Assembly: GCA_003331265.1 (NCBI GenBank)
Contig: QOPV01000019.1
Location: 1-44,099 of the forward strand
From: Cryomorphaceae bacterium
GTDB taxonomy: Bacteria; Bacteroidota; Bacteroidia; Flavobacteriales; Flavobacteriaceae
Length of the DNA stretch: 44,099 nucleotides
Direction: 5' to 3'
Both the position numbers and the translations under genes were made by a program. Below, piece after piece: positions 7,724 to 15,821 of this stretch (positions within the stretch are counted from its first letter, which is position 1; each line of letters opens with the position of its first letter). The notes below the pieces were generated by a model, which worked only from the letters and a program-made list of their open reading frames with translations, did not search any database and was not told the origin of the DNA.

Positions 7724-7983
7724 AGGTTTCTTTTAATAGAGCCTCCCAAGTCTTCTATGCTATCTTTAACATTATCAATATCCTTTTTCAAAGATTCAGT
7801 ATCGACTCCTTTAGTTTTAGCACTTTTTTTAATTTCACTTTTAACTTCTTCAGTTGCGTCTTTTACAACTCTTATGCCTTTTCCAAGACCTTTAGAAATT
7901 TCAGGGATTTTGTCAGCACCAAAAACTAATAAGACTATCAGCCCTATAAAAAGGATTTCAGGACCACTAATAAATAAGAGCAT
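7720..7983 (-). CDS. tatA: Twin-arginine translocase subunit TatA/TatE family
   Basis: An 87-aa protein with one N-terminal membrane helix (MLLFISGPEILFIGLIVLLVFG), the hinge FGADKIPEISKGLGKGI, and an amphipathic helix followed by a charged tail rich in Lys, Glu and Asp. This is the layout of TatA, which forms the channel-like oligomer that moves folded proteins across the inner membrane. TatB-like function is possible because some Bacteroidota encode only TatA-type and TatC proteins. No tatC is in the window. The 3' end overlaps the O-methyltransferase gene by 4 bp. Confidence 0.92.
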   Translation of the reverse strand: MLLFISGPEILFIGLIVLLVFGADKIPEISKGLGKGIRVVKDATEEVKSEIKKSAKTKGVDTESLKKDIDNVKDSIEDLGGSIKRNL

Positions 7984-8051
7984 AGTTTTTTATTTTATTT
8001 AAATATATAAAAATGATCAATTAAATTAATTGGCCATTAAATTTTAAAAAT

Positions 8052-10352
8052 TTATCCTTTAATTTTATTTTTAAATTTATCAAACTCAGAATCTTCTTGC
8101 TTTTTTGGCCATGAATTATTAGACGTGTCAATATCAGCGGTTTCCAAATCAGGATCTAAAATTATGTTAATTATTTTTTTATCAGATATTACCATTTTAC
8201 TAACTTCATTATCATTTTTTCTCCAAACTTGTACTGGATATTTAACTCTTTCCTTAGTACCATCTTCATATTCATACTCAACAATTATAGGCATAACTAA
8301 ACCTCCTGGTTTATCAAAAACTATATTATAAAAGTATTTTGGGATTTTTAAATTTTCTAATTCTTCTTTACTAAAATTTTCGTTTAAATAATTATTCAAG
8401 AGTTTGGAATTTTCCAATGGACTAACATCTTTTAAATTTTCTGTATCATTGTTAAAATCTTCTAAATAAACCATAGGTCTTAACCTACTCATTGGAATAC
8501 CACGCTCTTCCATTATTTTTTTCATTTCTAATCCCGGTTCAGGAGATACATAGAATTGACTTACCTCTTTAATTCCAATATCAACATAATCTGTAGTGTA
8601 AAACCACCCTCTCCAAAACCAATCTAAGTCAACAGCAGAAGCATCTTCCATGGTTCTAAAAAAATCTTCAGGTGTAGGATGCTTGAACATCCATCTTTTT
8701 GAATACGTTTTAAAAGCATGATCAAACAATTCTTTTCCCATAATAGTCTCTCGTAATATGTTTAATGCTGTAGCTGGTTTACCGTAAGCATTAGGCCCTA
8801 AACTATATACATTTTCTGGATTAGACATGATTGGAGCTAAATAATTTTGATCTACACTCATGTAATTTGTAATCATTCTTGCAGGGCCTCTATCTGACGG
8901 GAAATTCTTTAAAGGATAAATTATTTCAGGATAATCTTCACCAAGTTTCTGTTCCGTTATATACTGAACAAATGTATTAATTCCTTCATCCATCCAAGCC
9001 CACTGGCGTTCATCATTGTTCACAATCATTGGAAAGAAATTGTGACCGATTTCATGAATTATTACTCCAATCATTCCAAATTTAACGTCATCAGAATAAG
9101 ATCCATCTATGTTAGGTCTTCCAAAGTTAAAGCATATCATAGGGTACTCCATCCCGATTTGTTTAGCATGAACAGAAATAGCTTTGTGATATGGGTAATC
9201 AAAAGTATAATCTGAATAGGTTTTTAAAGTTTCAGCAACAGCAATAGTTGAATAATCTTCCCACAAGGGGTTACCTTCTTTTGGATACATCGATACAGCC
9301 ATTACGTCTCTTTCACCTATCTTGACGGCCATCATATCCCAAATATATTTTCGAGATGTTGCAAATGCAAAATCTCTTACATTTTGAGCTTTAAAATGCC
9401 AAGTTTTTTTATTATTAGAAAAACTTTTTTCGGCTTGTTCAGCTTCACTTTGAGTAACAATCAAAACTGGTTTATCAAATGTTTTTTTGGCTCTATTATA
9501 CCTCTTCAACATTTCTTTAGAAAAAACTTCTTTTCTGTTTTGTAACTCTCCAGTTGCATCAAGAATATGATCTGCAGGAACAGTTATTTTAACTTCATAG
9601 TTTCCAAATGGTAAGGCAAACTCGCCGTCTCCCCAAAACTGATGATTCTGCCACCCTTCAACTTCATTATATACAGCCATTCTAGGAAAAAACTGAGCTA
9701 TTATATAAGTGCGATTACCATCACCTTTAAAACTCTCATAACCAGATCTGCCGTCCTGGTTTACATGATCTTGGATATTGTACCACCATTTTAATGAAAA
9801 CGAAACTTTTTCACCACTCTTTAAAACGCTAGGTAAATCTATCCTCATCATTGTTTGATTAATGATATAAGAAAGAGGCTTTCCTCCAATATCTTTAACA
9901 TATTCAATATTAAAGCCACCATCAAATGGATCGTTTAGAAACTCGTTTGTAAATGCCGAGGGTCGATAAAATGGTCTAGCTCCACTACCATCTTTCTCTA
10001 GAGAAGGAGAATCTTTCTTTCTTACATTTTGATCCAATTGAACCCATAAATATTCTAAATTATCAGGGGAATTATTAGTATATGTAATTGTTTCATTACC
10101 ATAAATTCTTTTATTCTTATCATCTAATTCAATATCCATTTTATAATCCGCCTGTTGTTGATAATAAGCAGGACCCGGAGCACCAGCAGCAGTTCTAAAC
10201 ATATTAGGAGATGAAAACTCCTGATACATTTGTCTAAATTTATTTAAGTTGATATGACCTTTTTGTTTTGAATCTTCAGAATTTTCTTGTGTATAACCAG
10301 AAAATGATATTATTATTGAGAGAAGAAATAATTTAATGTGTGTAATTTTCAT
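8052..10352 (-). CDS. M1 family zinc aminopeptidase, exported
   Basis: A gluzincin of peptidase family M1. The zinc motif is HEIGH (about residues 433-437 from the chosen start) with the third ligand Glu 18 residues later in WAWMDEG, and a GMEYP block about 30 residues upstream corresponds to the exopeptidase GxMEN loop. About 766 aa. I chose the ATG at 10352 because it begins MKITHIKLFLLSIIISFSGY, a signal peptide; the upstream ATG at 10400 would add 16 residues before it and overlap the DUF6702 gene. It follows the DUF6702 gene by 37 bp on the same strand. The N-terminal beta-sandwich is present (FRTAAGAPGPAYYQQQADY onwards). It probably trims peptides in the periplasm for amino-acid uptake. 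Confidence 0.92.
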   Translation of the reverse strand: MKITHIKLFLLSIIISFSGYTQENSEDSKQKGHINLNKFRQMYQEFSSPNMFRTAAGAPGPAYYQQQADYKMDIELDDKNKRIYGNETITYTNNSPDNLEYLWVQLDQNVRKKDSPSLEKDGSGARPFYRPSAFTNEFLNDPFDGGFNIEYVKDIGGKPLSYIINQTMMRIDLPSVLKSGEKVSFSLKWWYNIQDHVNQDGRSGYESFKGDGNRTYIIAQFFPRMAVYNEVEGWQNHQFWGDGEFALPFGNYEVKITVPADHILDATGELQNRKEVFSKEMLKRYNRAKKTFDKPVLIVTQSEAEQAEKSFSNNKKTWHFKAQNVRDFAFATSRKYIWDMMAVKIGERDVMAVSMYPKEGNPLWEDYSTIAVAETLKTYSDYTFDYPYHKAISVHAKQIGMEYPMICFNFGRPNIDGSYSDDVKFGMIGVIIHEIGHNFFPMIVNNDERQWAWMDEGINTFVQYITEQKLGEDYPEIIYPLKNFPSDRGPARMITNYMSVDQNYLAPIMSNPENVYSLGPNAYGKPATALNILRETIMGKELFDHAFKTYSKRWMFKHPTPEDFFRTMEDASAVDLDWFWRGWFYTTDYVDIGIKEVSQFYVSPEPGLEMKKIMEERGIPMSRLRPMVYLEDFNNDTENLKDVSPLENSKLLNNYLNENFSKEELENLKIPKYFYNIVFDKPGGLVMPIIVEYEYEDGTKERVKYPVQVWRKNDNEVSKMVISDKKIINIILDPDLETADIDTSNNSWPKKQEDSEFDKFKNKIKG

Positions 10353-10389
10353 TTTATAATATTTGGATGTTAAATTTAATCTAAAAAAT

Positions 10390-10884
10390 TTAGAACTCAA
10401 ATGTATTAATAGGACTATCTTTTCTTAAAATAAAGCTTCTTTTTTTATTACCTTTTTTTAAGTGAATAATGTTTTGTTGATCGTCGAACAAATCAAACAA
10501 AATTGAGTTTTTTAATGTTATTGATTTAAATATTGGCAAATTTTCAATTTCTAAAAAAAACGTAAACATTTCATCATTTTCTTCAGCTCCTAAATAATTC
10601 AGCTCATAATTTATATTGTCAAAAAAAATATCAAGATTTGATAATAAATATTGATTAATTTTTGATTTAATTTCACTAGAATTTAAATTTTTATTTATAC
10701 CCAAATCAATACCATCTCTTTTTTTAATAAGGTTAGTAAAATCATCTTTAAAAATTTTCATTGTAAGCTGAAGAGAACCTGAATCATTTTTAAATTCATA
10801 AAAACTAGTACTTACATAATATTTGTGAGAAACAAATGCTATCAAAAAAAATATGACAATAAATAAACTAAATTTTTTCATCAC
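10390..10884 (-). CDS. DUF6702 family protein
   Basis: 164 aa with an N-terminal hydrophobic segment (about residues 3-18) followed by SHKYYVSTSFYEF, then LQLTMKIFKDDFTNLIKK, the pattern I associate with DUF6702. That family is found in Bacteroidota, commonly next to an M1 peptidase and carboxypeptidase-regulatory-like proteins, exactly as here. The segment looks like a signal peptide or single anchor, so the protein is periplasmic or membrane-bound. Its start overlaps the upstream gene by 17 bp. No function is known to me. Confidence 0.8.
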   Translation of the reverse strand: MMKKFSLFIVIFFLIAFVSHKYYVSTSFYEFKNDSGSLQLTMKIFKDDFTNLIKKRDGIDLGINKNLNSSEIKSKINQYLLSNLDIFFDNINYELNYLGAEENDEMFTFFLEIENLPIFKSITLKNSILFDLFDDQQNIIHLKKGNKKRSFILRKDSPINTFEF

Positions 10885-11686
10885 TTATCGATTTATGATA
10901 TTCTTTAAAAGAATTTAAGACAAGCCCATGATTAGATTGTCTGAAATTCTCTTCAATGTCTTTGTTTTCCATAGCACCTAAAACAAATTCATATACTTCA
11001 TCTTCCTCAAGGTTATAATTTTTCATAAAAAAAGCCACACCATAAAATTCAATTGCCTGAAAAACTGCACTAAACTGTTTATCTAATATTCTTGTTTTTT
11101 TAAGATTATCATAATAACCTGAAAGTTTTTTGTAAATTCCTTCAATGTCTAAGGGCATTATTGGCAGAAGAAGAACATTAAGTAGAATTTGAGCATCATT
11201 TTTATAGACAATTCTTTCTGCTCTTTCCCCTTTAAATCCAGGCACCCCAACATCATCAAAATTTATTGGATTTTTAACACCCGAATCTTTCATGTCATTT
11301 AATAAATTTCCGCTCAAATTATGTGATTTAACTACTACGTTTTCTAATTGGTTTACGAAAGGCTCAACATAAACCTTTACCTGATCCTGATTAAAAACTT
11401 TTTGATTAATTACAATTACATGAGGCTTAATTTGGATTGAAGAAATAATTATTGTGTCATTTTTTTTTACTCCAATTATGAATAACCCATTCTCATTAGT
11501 AATTGATTTAGCACCACTGTTCTTGTTTATAATATGTATTCCACTTAGGTTTAAAGAGTCACTTACAATTTTTCCTTTAAAAGATTTATAATCTTGATTG
11601 GTTTGGGAAAAAATAATTTGAGATCCTAATAATAGAAAGCAGAAAATTATTTTACCCCCTGCTAAGTATTTTTCTAAATCTAACAC
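10868..11686 (-). CDS. Exported carboxypeptidase-regulatory-like protein (paralogue 2)
   Basis: 272 aa. After a hydrophobic signal (KIIFCFLLLGSQIIFSQ) comes a CarboxypepD_reg-like beta-sandwich: FKGKIVSDSLNLSGIHI, AKSITNENGLFIIGVKKNDTIIISS, then LENVVVKSHNLSGNLLND, as in the N-terminal plug-extension domains of TonB-dependent receptors. A mostly helical tail follows, with no receptor barrel. It is a clear paralogue of the next gene upstream (same domain order and similar length). The only plausible start is GTG at 11684-11686, which overlaps that gene by 35 bp and puts nine residues before the signal; no ATG is available, so the start is uncertain. Function unknown. Confidence 0.75.
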   Translation of the reverse strand: MLDLEKYLAGGKIIFCFLLLGSQIIFSQTNQDYKSFKGKIVSDSLNLSGIHIINKNSGAKSITNENGLFIIGVKKNDTIIISSIQIKPHVIVINQKVFNQDQVKVYVEPFVNQLENVVVKSHNLSGNLLNDMKDSGVKNPINFDDVGVPGFKGERAERIVYKNDAQILLNVLLLPIMPLDIEGIYKKLSGYYDNLKKTRILDKQFSAVFQAIEFYGVAFFMKNYNLEEDEVYEFVLGAMENKDIEENFRQSNHGLVLNSFKEYHKSISDEKI

Positions 11687-12392
11687 TTTGTTTAACTAAA
11701 AAATCAATTAATTGAAATTCATTACTTTTTTTAAATAAAAATTTTGAAGGGAATTTCTCATCACAAAAAACTAAGAACTCTGAGATGTTTTCTTTTGGTA
11801 TACCCAAATTTGTAATAAAAAAAGCATCATCATAAACCTCTCTCAATAAATTACTTGGCTTATAAGAGGGGTTCTCTAAGTCTTTTTCTTTAGAATTAGA
11901 TTTAGCAATGACTTTGTATAAATTAATAAAGTTTAGTCCATTATTAAATCTTCCTGCTTGTAAAATTTGATTTTCAATTCTAGTAGACTTGTCAACGTAA
12001 TAATCAAATTTTTTAAATTCCTCTTCTTTAAGATCAATAAATTTTTCTGTGTTTTCAGGACCTACGACAACTTCATCTAATTCTGTTACTTTTTCATTTA
12101 CATCAATAACTATCCTGCTTTTTTGTAAAATTTCTTTATTTATTACTAAAGATCTAATTTGATATTGAATTGAAGAGAAAACCAATCTATCGTTAAGTTT
12201 TACTTTTATTTCAAATTCTCCATCTTCATTTGTAATAGTTGCTTCTTGAGATGTATTGTTAATGACATTAGCGGATATTACATTACTATTTCTATATAAC
12301 ACCTTTCCTTTTATCCAAGTTCTATAATCAGATTGTGAAAATGAAAAATTACACAGAAAGTAAAAGAGAAAGAAATTAAAAAAATATTTCAT
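11652..12392 (-). CDS. Exported carboxypeptidase-regulatory-like protein (paralogue 1)
   Basis: About 246 aa starting MKYFFNFFLFYFLCNFSFSQ, a signal peptide. A CarboxypepD_reg-like domain follows: WIKGKVLYRNSNVISANVIN, EATITNEDGEFEIKVKLNDRLVFSS and VTELDEVVVGPENTEKF. The second half is helical (DLKEEEFKKFDYYVDKSTRIENQI). I reject a longer frame opening at 12467, because its extra 25 residues are read through the tRNA-Gly gene. The gene lies 17 bp after tRNA-Gly on the same strand, probably sharing its transcript, and overlaps its paralogue by 35 bp. Such proteins in flavobacteria are often adjacent to DUF6702 and M1 peptidase genes; the role is unknown. Confidence 0.78.
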   Translation of the reverse strand: MKYFFNFFLFYFLCNFSFSQSDYRTWIKGKVLYRNSNVISANVINNTSQEATITNEDGEFEIKVKLNDRLVFSSIQYQIRSLVINKEILQKSRIVIDVNEKVTELDEVVVGPENTEKFIDLKEEEFKKFDYYVDKSTRIENQILQAGRFNNGLNFINLYKVIAKSNSKEKDLENPSYKPSNLLREVYDDAFFITNLGIPKENISEFLVFCDEKFPSKFLFKKSNEFQLIDFLVKQSVRFRKILSRG

Positions 12393-12409
12393 TAATCGTA
12401 AATTATTTG

Positions 12410-12482
12410 AGCGGGAGACCGGGTTCGAACCGGCGACATTCAGCTTGGAAGGCTGACGCTCTACCAACTGAGCTACTCCCGC
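12410..12482 (-). tRNA. tRNA-Gly (anticodon TCC)
   Basis: A 73-nt cloverleaf on the minus strand. The acceptor stem is GCGGGAG/CTCCCGC with discriminator T. The D arm is GCTC..GAGC, the anticodon arm CAGCC-TTCCAAG-CTGAA region gives anticodon TCC, and the T arm is GCCGG-TTCGAAC-CCGGT. CCA is not encoded. A TATATTTG box on the minus strand at 12490-12497 sits just upstream and is probably its promoter. Confidence 0.97.
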
Positions 12483-12489
12483 ATTATTA

Positions 12490-12497
12490 CAAATATA
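12490..12497 (-). promoter_or_regulatory. Putative Bacteroidota -7 box for tRNA-Gly
   Basis: The minus strand reads TATATTTG, matching TAnnTTTG, and ends 7 bases before the tRNA 5' end. That is the distance expected if transcription starts at the tRNA or a base or two before it. No clear -33 TTG was found. Confidence 0.5.
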
Positions 12498-12534
12498 AAA
12501 CTAACTAAAAATTATATTATTAAATTTATAAAAG

Positions 12535-12978
12535 ATGAGTGTTTTATTAAAAAAAGTTGCGGCAAATAAATTATTTGAAATAAGAAGAAAGATTTTGAGA
12601 AATAATTCCAGTTACAAAGATTGTCAGTTTGAAGGTGATAACAAGAATAGTTCAGTTCATATTGGTGCATTTATTAATGATGTTATTATTGGTGGAGTTT
12701 CTCTATTAAAAAATAAATCAATACACAAGGATTTAAAAAACTGTTACCAGCTGAGGGGTATGTGTGTGTTAAAGAACTTTCAAAACCATGGAATAGGTAT
12801 TAAATTATTAAATGAAGCTGAAAGATATTGTTCAGATTCGGGAGTAAATAATATATGGATGAATGCCAGAAAAAATGCCGCTGTTTTTTATTTGAAATCA
12901 AATTATATAGATTTAGGAATTCGTTATGAAATCAAGGGAATTGGACAACATCATTTTTTATATAAAAAATTAAAATGA
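12535..12978 (+). CDS. GNAT family N-acetyltransferase
   Basis: 147 aa with the GNAT acetyl-CoA-binding core: YQLRGMCVLKNFQNHGIGIKLLNEAERYC (the Q/R-x-x-G-x-G/A loop is QNHGIG), then VNNIWMNARKNAAVFYLKSNYIDLG, where the 'N.AR..A..FY...GF' pattern is conserved. Members transfer an acetyl group to an amine; the substrate is not predictable. Its last codons overlap the start of the M15 peptidase gene by 4 bp, so these two are translationally coupled. The chosen ATG at 12535 gives a normal family length. Confidence 0.87.
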   Translation: MSVLLKKVAANKLFEIRRKILRNNSSYKDCQFEGDNKNSSVHIGAFINDVIIGGVSLLKNKSIHKDLKNCYQLRGMCVLKNFQNHGIGIKLLNEAERYCSDSGVNNIWMNARKNAAVFYLKSNYIDLGIRYEIKGIGQHHFLYKKLK

Positions 12979-13685
12979 ATTTAAAATCTAGTCTATTATT
13001 TTTTTTAATAATTTGTAATATTAATTTTTCACAACAAAAAATGAATTTAGATATTCTTCAAGGAATTAAAAACCCCGTATTAGTTGGAGATACAATAAAA
13101 CTTGAACAAAATACATACCATGCTTTTATAAAGATGGAGGAAGCTGCAAAAAAGGATGGAATAAATCTTAAAATTGTGTCAGCTCACAGAGGATATGAAA
13201 GACAAAAATTTATATGGAATAGAAAATTCAAAAAATTCACAGAAGAATATTCTTTAGAACCTATTAAAGCTATTTATGAGATTATTAAATATTCAACAAT
13301 TCCAGGTACATCTAGGCATCATTGGGGAACAGAAATAGATATTATTGATGAGGATTTTTCTGATGAAGAAAATGTTTTAATGAGTTCTAAATATGAAAAA
13401 AAAGGTATTTTTTACGAAGTTAAACAATGGATGAATTCAAATTCTGAGAAATTCGGATTTTATATAACTTACAATAACGATCCTGAAAGAAAAGGTTTTG
13501 AGCACGAGCCTTGGCACTACAGCTATGCTCCTGTTTCAAAAAAAATGCTTGCATTGTTTTTAAAATCAGATTTAAAAAAGCTTATTAAAAAAGATGAAAT
13601 TAATGGGTCTGAACATTTTACGGAAGAATTTATTGAGAAATATAAAAATGAAAACATCTTAGATATAAATCCTAACTTAAAATAA
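12975..13685 (+). CDS. M15 family D-alanyl-D-alanine carboxypeptidase (VanY type), exported
   Basis: 236 aa starting with a signal peptide (MNLKSSLLFFLIICNINFSQ). The M15B motifs are present: SAHRGYERQKFIWNRKF (substrate-binding Arg), PGTSRHHWGTEIDII (zinc His and Asp in the SxHxxGxxxD pattern) and HEPWHYSY (catalytic Glu with the last zinc His). The enzyme trims the terminal D-Ala from peptidoglycan stem peptides in the periplasm. Its start overlaps the GNAT gene by 4 bp. VanY-type activity is common wall maintenance and no vanR/S/H/A-type genes are near, so resistance is not implied. Confidence 0.88.
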   Translation: MNLKSSLLFFLIICNINFSQQKMNLDILQGIKNPVLVGDTIKLEQNTYHAFIKMEEAAKKDGINLKIVSAHRGYERQKFIWNRKFKKFTEEYSLEPIKAIYEIIKYSTIPGTSRHHWGTEIDIIDEDFSDEENVLMSSKYEKKGIFYEVKQWMNSNSEKFGFYITYNNDPERKGFEHEPWHYSYAPVSKKMLALFLKSDLKKLIKKDEINGSEHFTEEFIEKYKNENILDINPNLK

Positions 13686-13705
13686 TTATTTCCTTCCAAT
13701 ATATT

Positions 13706-13713
13706 TATATTTG
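13706..13713 (+). promoter_or_regulatory. Putative -7 box upstream of gpmI
   Basis: TATATTTG matches TAnnTTTG, 26 bp before the gpmI start codon in a 54-bp gap. A -33 TTG at the right distance was not found. Confidence 0.45.
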
Positions 13714-13739
13714 TTTCAAAATATAAATTCTTTTAAATT

Positions 13740-15266
13740 TTGAAAATTTCAAAAAAAGTTATTTTAATGATTCTAGATGGGTGGGGTATAGCTAAAGATC
13801 CTAGTGTTTCGGCAATAGACAGGGCTAAAACTCAATTTATTGATTCTTTGTATAATAATTACGCATCTGCCAAATTAATTTCTTTTGGAGAAAAGGTGGG
13901 TCTTCCCAAGGGTCAAATGGGTAATAGTGAGGTTGGACACATTAACTTAGGAGCTGGGAGAATAGTTAATCAAGAATTAGCAAAAATTAATTTAGCATTC
14001 AAAGAAAATTCTATTCAAGATCAAATTAACTTAAAGAATTGCTTAAAAATAGTTAAAAAAACAAATAAAAAATTACACCTGATTGGATTATTATCTGATG
14101 GTGGAGTACATTCACACATAAATCATTTAGAAGGGTTACTTGATATTTGTGAAAAAATGGGTATAAAAAATATATACATTCATGCATTTACTGATGGAAG
14201 AGACGTAGATCCAAAATCTGGTTTAAACTATATAAAAAGAATAGAAAATAAAATAAAAAATACTGGGGCAAAAATGGCTACTGTAATTGGTCGTTACTTC
14301 TCTATGGATCGGGATAATAGATGGGAAAGGATAAAAAAAACTTATGATCTTTTAACTAAAGGTGTAGGTAAAAAAACTAATGATATTAAAAATACTATTA
14401 AGAAATTTTATGATAATGGAATTACAGATGAATTTATTGAACCAATCATAATTACTGATCAAAATGGCTGTTCTGATGGAATAATTGAAAATGAAGACCA
14501 TGTCATTTTTTTTAATTTCAGAACTGACAGAGGAAGACAGTTGACAAAGGTCTTAACTCAAAAAGATTATCCTAATTTTGAAATGAAAAAATTAAAATTA
14601 AATTTTCTGACTATGACAAATTATGATGAATCTTTTAAAGGAATAAATGTAATTTATGATTCAGAAAATATAAAAGATACTTTGGGTGAAGTCTTAGAAA
14701 AAAACAATAAGACTCAAATCAGAATTGCTGAAACAGAAAAATACCCTCATGTAACATTTTTCTTTAATGGTGGAAGAGAAAAACCTTTTAAAAACGAAAA
14801 AAGAATCTTATGTCCCTCTCCTAAAGTTGCTACTTATGATTTACAGCCCGAAATGAGTGCTAATGAAGTTAAAGATTCTATTGTCAGTGAAATAAACAAA
14901 AATAAAACAGACTTTATTTGTTTAAATTTTGCTAACCCTGATATGGTTGGTCATACAGGAAATATTTCCGCTGCAATCAAAGCATGTGAAACAGTAGATG
15001 ATTGTTCTAGTAAAATAATTCAATGTGCGATTAAAAATGAGTATTCAATCATTGTAATTGCTGATCATGGAAATTGTGATATAATGAAAAACTCTGATGG
15101 ATCTCCTAATACAGCTCATACAACAAATATGGTTCCTATAATTGTTGTTGATGAACAAATAAAAAAGGTAAATGATGGGATACTGGGAGATATTGCTCCT
15201 ACTATTCTAGATTTGATGAATATTGATAAGCCTGAATTAATGACTGGAAAATCTTTAATATCTTAA
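13740..15266 (+). CDS. gpmI: 2,3-bisphosphoglycerate-independent phosphoglycerate mutase
   Basis: 508 aa, cofactor-independent phosphoglycerate mutase, interconverting 3- and 2-phosphoglycerate in glycolysis. Motifs in order: VILMILDGWG (metal Asp13), MGNSEVGHINLGAGR (catalytic Ser63), DGRDVDPKSG, NFRTDRGRQL, FNGGREKPF, DHGNCD and the closing PNTAHTTNMVPIIV (metal His). Length matches the family (about 505-515 aa). The start codon is TTG: no ATG exists before the conserved MILDGWG strand, and TTG AAA ATT gives the usual short N terminus. A TATATTTG box lies 26 bp upstream. The thioredoxin-like lipoprotein gene starts 1 nt after the stop, so they form an operon. Confidence 0.97.
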   Translation: MKISKKVILMILDGWGIAKDPSVSAIDRAKTQFIDSLYNNYASAKLISFGEKVGLPKGQMGNSEVGHINLGAGRIVNQELAKINLAFKENSIQDQINLKNCLKIVKKTNKKLHLIGLLSDGGVHSHINHLEGLLDICEKMGIKNIYIHAFTDGRDVDPKSGLNYIKRIENKIKNTGAKMATVIGRYFSMDRDNRWERIKKTYDLLTKGVGKKTNDIKNTIKKFYDNGITDEFIEPIIITDQNGCSDGIIENEDHVIFFNFRTDRGRQLTKVLTQKDYPNFEMKKLKLNFLTMTNYDESFKGINVIYDSENIKDTLGEVLEKNNKTQIRIAETEKYPHVTFFFNGGREKPFKNEKRILCPSPKVATYDLQPEMSANEVKDSIVSEINKNKTDFICLNFANPDMVGHTGNISAAIKACETVDDCSSKIIQCAIKNEYSIIVIADHGNCDIMKNSDGSPNTAHTTNMVPIIVVDEQIKKVNDGILGDIAPTILDLMNIDKPELMTGKSLIS

Positions 15267-15267
15267 T

Positions 15268-15819
15268 ATGAAAAAAATAATGACCCTGATATTCATATGT
15301 TTGTTATTTTCTTGTAAACCAAAAAGTCCTGAATCTAAAAAAAACTCGAAAATAACAATTGAAAATGAAGAGGATTATATTGACATTTTGGGAGTTTTTG
15401 AAAGAAATGAATTAAATACCTATCCTCACAGCGAATGGTTTGAAGAAAATTATGATAATTACTTATTAGACGAAGAAACTGCTAAAAAAATCAAACCATT
15501 AATTAATGATGTTGAAATAACCGCTTTCATGGGCACATGGTGTACTGATAGTAGAAGAGACTCCCCAGCATTTTTTAAATTAATGGATTTTCTTGACTTT
15601 AAAGATCATAAACTAAAATTAATTGCAATGTCTTTAGAAAAAACCACACCAGATAGTCTTGAAAAAGGATTAGAAATCTACAACATCCCTACGTTCATAT
15701 TTAAAAAAGACGGTAAAGAAATTAATAGGATAGTTGAATTTCCAATTGAAACCATAGAAAAAGACATTTTTAAAATTTTAAATGGAGAAGGTTATAAAAA
15801 TGCTTACGCTGATTTTTAA
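15268..15819 (+). CDS. Thioredoxin-like lipoprotein with WCTDS instead of CxxC
   Basis: 183 aa with a lipoprotein signal ending LLFSC (Cys16). The middle holds a thioredoxin-like fold: VEITAFMGTWCTDSRRDSPAF, where the redox site is W-Cys92-Thr-Asp-Ser95, so the second cysteine is replaced by Ser. It continues LKLIAMSLEKTT and the cis-Pro strand YNIPTFIFKKDGKEINRIVEF. A single-cysteine site cannot do a normal thiol-disulfide exchange cycle alone; similar CxxS proteins act as mixed-disulfide isomerases or have lost redox activity. It is packed between gpmI (1 nt) and map (2 nt). Confidence 0.83.
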   Translation: MKKIMTLIFICLLFSCKPKSPESKKNSKITIENEEDYIDILGVFERNELNTYPHSEWFEENYDNYLLDEETAKKIKPLINDVEITAFMGTWCTDSRRDSPAFFKLMDFLDFKDHKLKLIAMSLEKTTPDSLEKGLEIYNIPTFIFKKDGKEINRIVEFPIETIEKDIFKILNGEGYKNAYADF

Positions 15820-15821
15820 GA

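Noticed and set aside
10353-10400. Longer start of the M1 peptidase at 10400
   Set aside because: The 16 added residues precede a complete signal peptide and overlap the upstream gene; the ATG at 10352 is better.
12393-12467. N-terminal extension of the paralogue-1 protein starting at 12467
   Set aside because: The extra 25 residues are translation of tRNA-Gly; the real signal peptide begins at the ATG at 12392.
12975-13685. VanY-type peptidase as a vancomycin resistance gene
   Set aside because: M15 carboxypeptidases are common wall enzymes and no other van genes are present.
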